The position numbers and the translations under genes are program-made. Under the pieces are notes generated by a model. That model worked only from the letters and a program-made list of their open reading frames with translations, did not search any database and was not told the DNA's origin. A stretch of DNA of 64,000 nt. Origin: Candidatus Obscuribacterales bacterium. GTDB lineage: Bacteria > Cyanobacteriota > Vampirovibrionia > Obscuribacterales > Obscuribacteraceae. Where the stretch lies: assembly GCA_020050835.1 (NCBI GenBank), contig JAGVKB010000142.1, positions 1-64,000 on the forward strand, given 5' to 3'. This document shows, piece after piece, positions 61,403 through 64,000 of the stretch (position 1 is its first letter; every line of letters begins with the position of its first letter).

Positions 61403-63823
61403 TTGACGGTGCCAGCTGACATTACAACGATCATCGCCCGGGTTGAGAACAAGCCTACCCATAAAGAGCAGCTCGCTCTTACCGCCCGGCTGGTCAAACA
61501 GTTGCGCCGGATTCTATCTGCGCAATGTTCAAGCGACCGCCCGCAAGCGAGCAGCGACACGCTACTGCTGCTCCGGCTGGTCTGCCTGGCCATGCTTGGA
61601 CAGAGAGGATTAGCCCCAACCCTTTTCAATGGCTGCAACGTCGAGCCGCTGCTGAAGTCCGTCGCCGCAAACGAACCGCCGCAAGCGGATGCATCTTTCT
61701 TTGCAACCCAATTGGTCGGACCGCTCGGTCTAGCCGAACTGAGATTCCCCGGCGCCACCGAGCTGGCGTTGGCCAGGCTGTTTCAACAGCCTTGGGCACA
61801 GGACCTGCTGGCTGACCCGCTTGCCCCCGGTTGGGTTTACCAGCATCTGTCGCGCCAGCCGCGGGCCCGCCTGACCGGACTTCCGCCGGGAAGCAACGTA
61901 CAAAGCGCCTCGGCGCGCAACGTCAGCCCCGAGCTAGTTCCAGCTCTCACCCAGTGGTTTACACCGAAGTGGATAGCCGATTTTCTTGTTAACGAGACAA
62001 TCGATTCCTATCTCAATACCACCGGCAACAGCCTGTCGCGCCTGCGCTTTTTGGACCCAGCATGCGGCGCCGGGCATTTATTGGTGCCGGCTCTCAACCG
62101 CCTGGTGCGTGAAGCAGTCTCGCTTGAGGGGAAGGCACCGGCAGCTGCTCTGGCTACGGTACTGTCGAGTCATCTGTACGGCTGTGATATCGATCCCCTC
62201 ATGATTCAACTTAGCGGGTTTTCGATTTACCTGGCGGCCAGGCAGATAGCCAGCAACGTCGAGTTGCCGGTGCCACAGCTCTTTTGTTTTGGAGACCGCA
62301 ATGAAAGCGGGTCCGATTCGGCGCTGTTCGGCAGCTTCTGCCTGGGTGTCAAGGACTGCCAACCGGACGCCGAATTGACCGGACCGGCCGGACAGCTGAA
62401 ACTGTCTGATTTTGCCGGACCCTACTCGATCATCGTGACCAACCCGCCGTTTCTCGGTCATCGCTTGATTCCGGCTGAACTGGCCGCCTTTATCAAAAGG
62501 CACTACAACGCCGGGCGCTTCGATCTCTATGCAGCCTTTTTGAGCCTGTGCTCTCGTCTTCTAGCAGAAGGAGGGCGAATGGCGATGATCTGTCAGCAAA
62601 GCTTCATGTCTATCACCCGCTACGAGGCTCTGCGAGTCGAGCTAATGGAGAGCTGTGATATTGAGGCTCTGGTCCAGCTTGGCGCCGGAGCATTTGGCTC
62701 GGTCTCCGGGGAAAAGGTGAACAACGCAATCATCATCGCCGCAAAGCGCGGCGAGCAAATCCGATCGGCCGAGCCAATTTCTTGCTGGAGAATCCTTGAC
62801 CAGGCCGACAAGCAACAAGCCGAGCTCTCAGGAATTAGATCGATCCAGGCGCTTCAGCAGCCGAGAACCCAGTTCGCCACCAAGCACGGTGCCTCATTCT
62901 CTTTCTGGTGCCCAAGCGAGCTCATGCGTTTGTTTGACGAACATCCCCCGCTGCAAAGCGCCGAGTCGGGAATCGACTGCGTAAACGGTCTGTTCACATG
63001 CAACAACTCATTGTTTGTCAAACATCACCGCGAAGTCAGCGATGATGATCGCCAGAATTGGGCTCCTTACGACAAGGGCGGTGGGCACAAGTGGTATCGC
63101 TCGACGAAATTTCTATTGAACTGGGGAAGCAATGGAGAGTCCATTCGGCAGTATCGCCTACAGCACGGACAGTCTGCCTGCCTGCCCGGCGAGCGCTACT
63201 ACTTTAAGCCTGGTATCACCTATTCCTACATCGGTACAAAGGGCTTCAGCGCCAGATTGCTCAGCCCGGGATCGATTTTCGACATCGCCAGCTCATCGCT
63301 GTTCAGCAGGCGCATCGACCTCATGTTTGTGCTGGGTTTGCTCAATTCAGCCTTGGCACGCTTCTTACTGGGTGTGCTCAATCCAACTGTCAACTTTCAA
63401 ATTGGCGACCTGCGCCGGATTCCGTTCGCCATTCCGGATAGTACATTGCTAGCCGAAATTGCCGATTCAGCTGGGCGAGCCGTAGAGATTGCCAAGAAGC
63501 TCGAAACATTCGACCCGGACTCCCCTCATTTCGCCGGGCCGGTGCTGTTTCGATACGCCAGCGAAAGAAGCGGCTCCGAGAAACTCGCTGAGGCCTATCG
63601 CGAGCACATTCAACAGCTTGAAACGCTATGCAACGCTGAGTCTGAATGTCAGAATCGAATAGACAGAGCAGTATTTGAACTCTATAGAGTCAGTGCGGCG
63701 CACCGAACGACGATTATTGAAGATCCTTGGGTGGCCCGCACTAACAAACGGCTGGCAAACGTGCCTAGCTTTGACCGGTGCCGGACCGAGGCTGCCAAGC
63801 ACCTCGCGGCGACTAGCTCGTAA
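61403..63823 (+). CDS. N6-adenine DNA methylase of the Eco57I/type IIG class
   Basis: The 806-residue protein starts at TTG 61403 without a strong ribosome site. Residues 180-200 (TQWFTPKWIADFLVNETI) and DPACGAGHLL (motif I, about 218) lead to the SAM site. Motif IV is NPPF (SIIVTNPPFLGH), with RFDLYAAF after it. A C-terminal target-recognition-like region follows (FARLLSPG-like, LLNSALARFLLG, RRIPFAIPDS). It methylates adenine in a specific sequence. I see no PD-(D/E)XK nuclease motif with confidence, and no restriction gene is adjacent, so it may be an orphan or part of a larger defence locus beyond the window. Confidence 0.88.
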   Translation: MTVPADITTIIARVENKPTHKEQLALTARLVKQLRRILSAQCSSDRPQASSDTLLLLRLVCLAMLGQRGLAPTLFNGCNVEPLLKSVAANEPPQADASFFATQLVGPLGLAELRFPGATELALARLFQQPWAQDLLADPLAPGWVYQHLSRQPRARLTGLPPGSNVQSASARNVSPELVPALTQWFTPKWIADFLVNETIDSYLNTTGNSLSRLRFLDPACGAGHLLVPALNRLVREAVSLEGKAPAAALATVLSSHLYGCDIDPLMIQLSGFSIYLAARQIASNVELPVPQLFCFGDRNESGSDSALFGSFCLGVKDCQPDAELTGPAGQLKLSDFAGPYSIIVTNPPFLGHRLIPAELAAFIKRHYNAGRFDLYAAFLSLCSRLLAEGGRMAMICQQSFMSITRYEALRVELMESCDIEALVQLGAGAFGSVSGEKVNNAIIIAAKRGEQIRSAEPISCWRILDQADKQQAELSGIRSIQALQQPRTQFATKHGASFSFWCPSELMRLFDEHPPLQSAESGIDCVNGLFTCNNSLFVKHHREVSDDDRQNWAPYDKGGGHKWYRSTKFLLNWGSNGESIRQYRLQHGQSACLPGERYYFKPGITYSYIGTKGFSARLLSPGSIFDIASSSLFSRRIDLMFVLGLLNSALARFLLGVLNPTVNFQIGDLRRIPFAIPDSTLLAEIADSAGRAVEIAKKLETFDPDSPHFAGPVLFRYASERSGSEKLAEAYREHIQQLETLCNAESECQNRIDRAVFELYRVSAAHRTTIIEDPWVARTNKRLANVPSFDRCRTEAAKHLAATSS

Positions 63824-63838
63824 GATCCGCTGAATGCT

Positions 63839-63880
63839 GCCGGAGTTTCGCCGAAAGTTTCTAGCTGCCGAAACTTCGGC
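63839..63880. terminator. Hairpin between methylase gene and efflux pump gene
   Basis: GCCGGAGTTTCG (63839-63850) pairs with CGAAACTTCGGC (63869-63880) except for one G-U wobble. The arms are separated by 18 bases, and the hairpin lies between convergent genes. No T-run follows, so it is only a probable terminator. Confidence 0.45.
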
Positions 63881-63885
63881 ACAGA

Positions 63886-64000
63886 TTACATTGCCGGCTC
63901 AGAAATTGTCGGCGGCAGCTTACCCTCCCGCTTCGGACGCATGAATATTTCAAACAACGCTGGAATTACAATCAACGTCAGCGCTGTGCTGCTGAATAAC
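63886..64000 (-). CDS. RND efflux transporter, C-terminal fragment
   Basis: The minus-strand frame entering at 63999 reads LFSSTALTLIVIPALFEIFM then RPKREGKL and stops at 63886. STALTLIVIPALF is typical of the last membrane helix of heavy-metal (CzcA/CusA) or HAE1-type RND pumps. Only 38 codons are visible; the rest lies beyond the window. It should work with a membrane-fusion protein and an outer-membrane channel. Confidence 0.72.
   Translation of the reverse strand, partial: LFSSTALTLIVIPALFEIFMRPKREGKLPPTISEPAM

Noticed and set aside
1-64000. CRISPR array, insertion sequence or prophage
   Set aside because: No regularly spaced short repeats, transposase or integrase genes, or phage structural genes were seen.

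Overview
The window is a chromosomal segment of a Gram-negative bacterium at about 50-55 % GC with ordinary genetic-code use: UGA is a normal stop in several genes. I infer a non-photosynthetic relative of Cyanobacteria (Melainabacteria/Vampirovibrionia, perhaps Obscuribacterales). The grounds are many TPR and kinesin-light-chain-like repeat proteins, S-layer-homology domains on an oxidoreductase, a Ski2-like helicase, a SpoIIM/RDD gene pair and KdsC (LPS inner-core sugar), with no photosynthesis genes. This assignment is inference and rests on no database search.

Layout. 1-6 kb: a truncated protein with a duplicated 104-residue unit, a zinc-ribbon membrane protein, a TPR lipoprotein, a small Sm-like protein and aspS. 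6-12 kb: an EF-G paralogue, rpsU, and exported proteins, one with a glycosidase-26-like layout that seems to lack the catalytic acids. 12-23 kb: TPR proteins, three response-regulator or receiver proteins, dinB, a VIT/vWA surface protein and amrS. 23-33 kb: a large DG-rich protein, a 93-bp tandem repeat filling the gap between two stop codons, kdsC, a translationally coupled regulator/histidine-kinase pair, and a separate protein sharing the kinase's input domain. 30-36 kb: an FAD oxidoreductase with SLH domains and the methionine-salvage operon mtnB-mtnD-mtnC.

36-48 kb: a pyruvate kinase fused to four MshEN-type (cyclic-di-GMP-binding class) motifs, a SWIM/SNF2 helicase, a membrane sensor, a structured RNA with c-di-GMP-I (GEMM) riboswitch-like sequence upstream of superoxide dismutase, an HTH/coiled-coil protein, a SelW-like selenoprotein gene read through an in-frame UGA, a DUF4388-like protein, cmk and a trypsin-like protease. 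48-64 kb: a Ski2-like helicase, tRNA-Pro(GGG), a sigma-factor/pilT operon, a WalK-like kinase, coaD, a coiled-coil protein, a class-A-beta-lactamase-fold serine hydrolase, SpoIIM and RDD membrane proteins, citrate synthase, a large N6-adenine DNA methylase and the C-terminus of an RND efflux pump.

The strongest unusual result is the selenoprotein at 44638-44988. A CxxU redox motif, a stem-loop of bSECIS geometry right after the UGA, and an unbroken frame on both sides all agree. Next are the pyruvate kinase-MshEN fusion and the GEMM-like RNA. These two, with pilT, hint at second-messenger control, but the sequence does not prove it. Several genes probably start at TTG or GTG behind strong Shine-Dalgarno sequences (rpsU, coaD, the sigma factor, a receiver protein, aspS).
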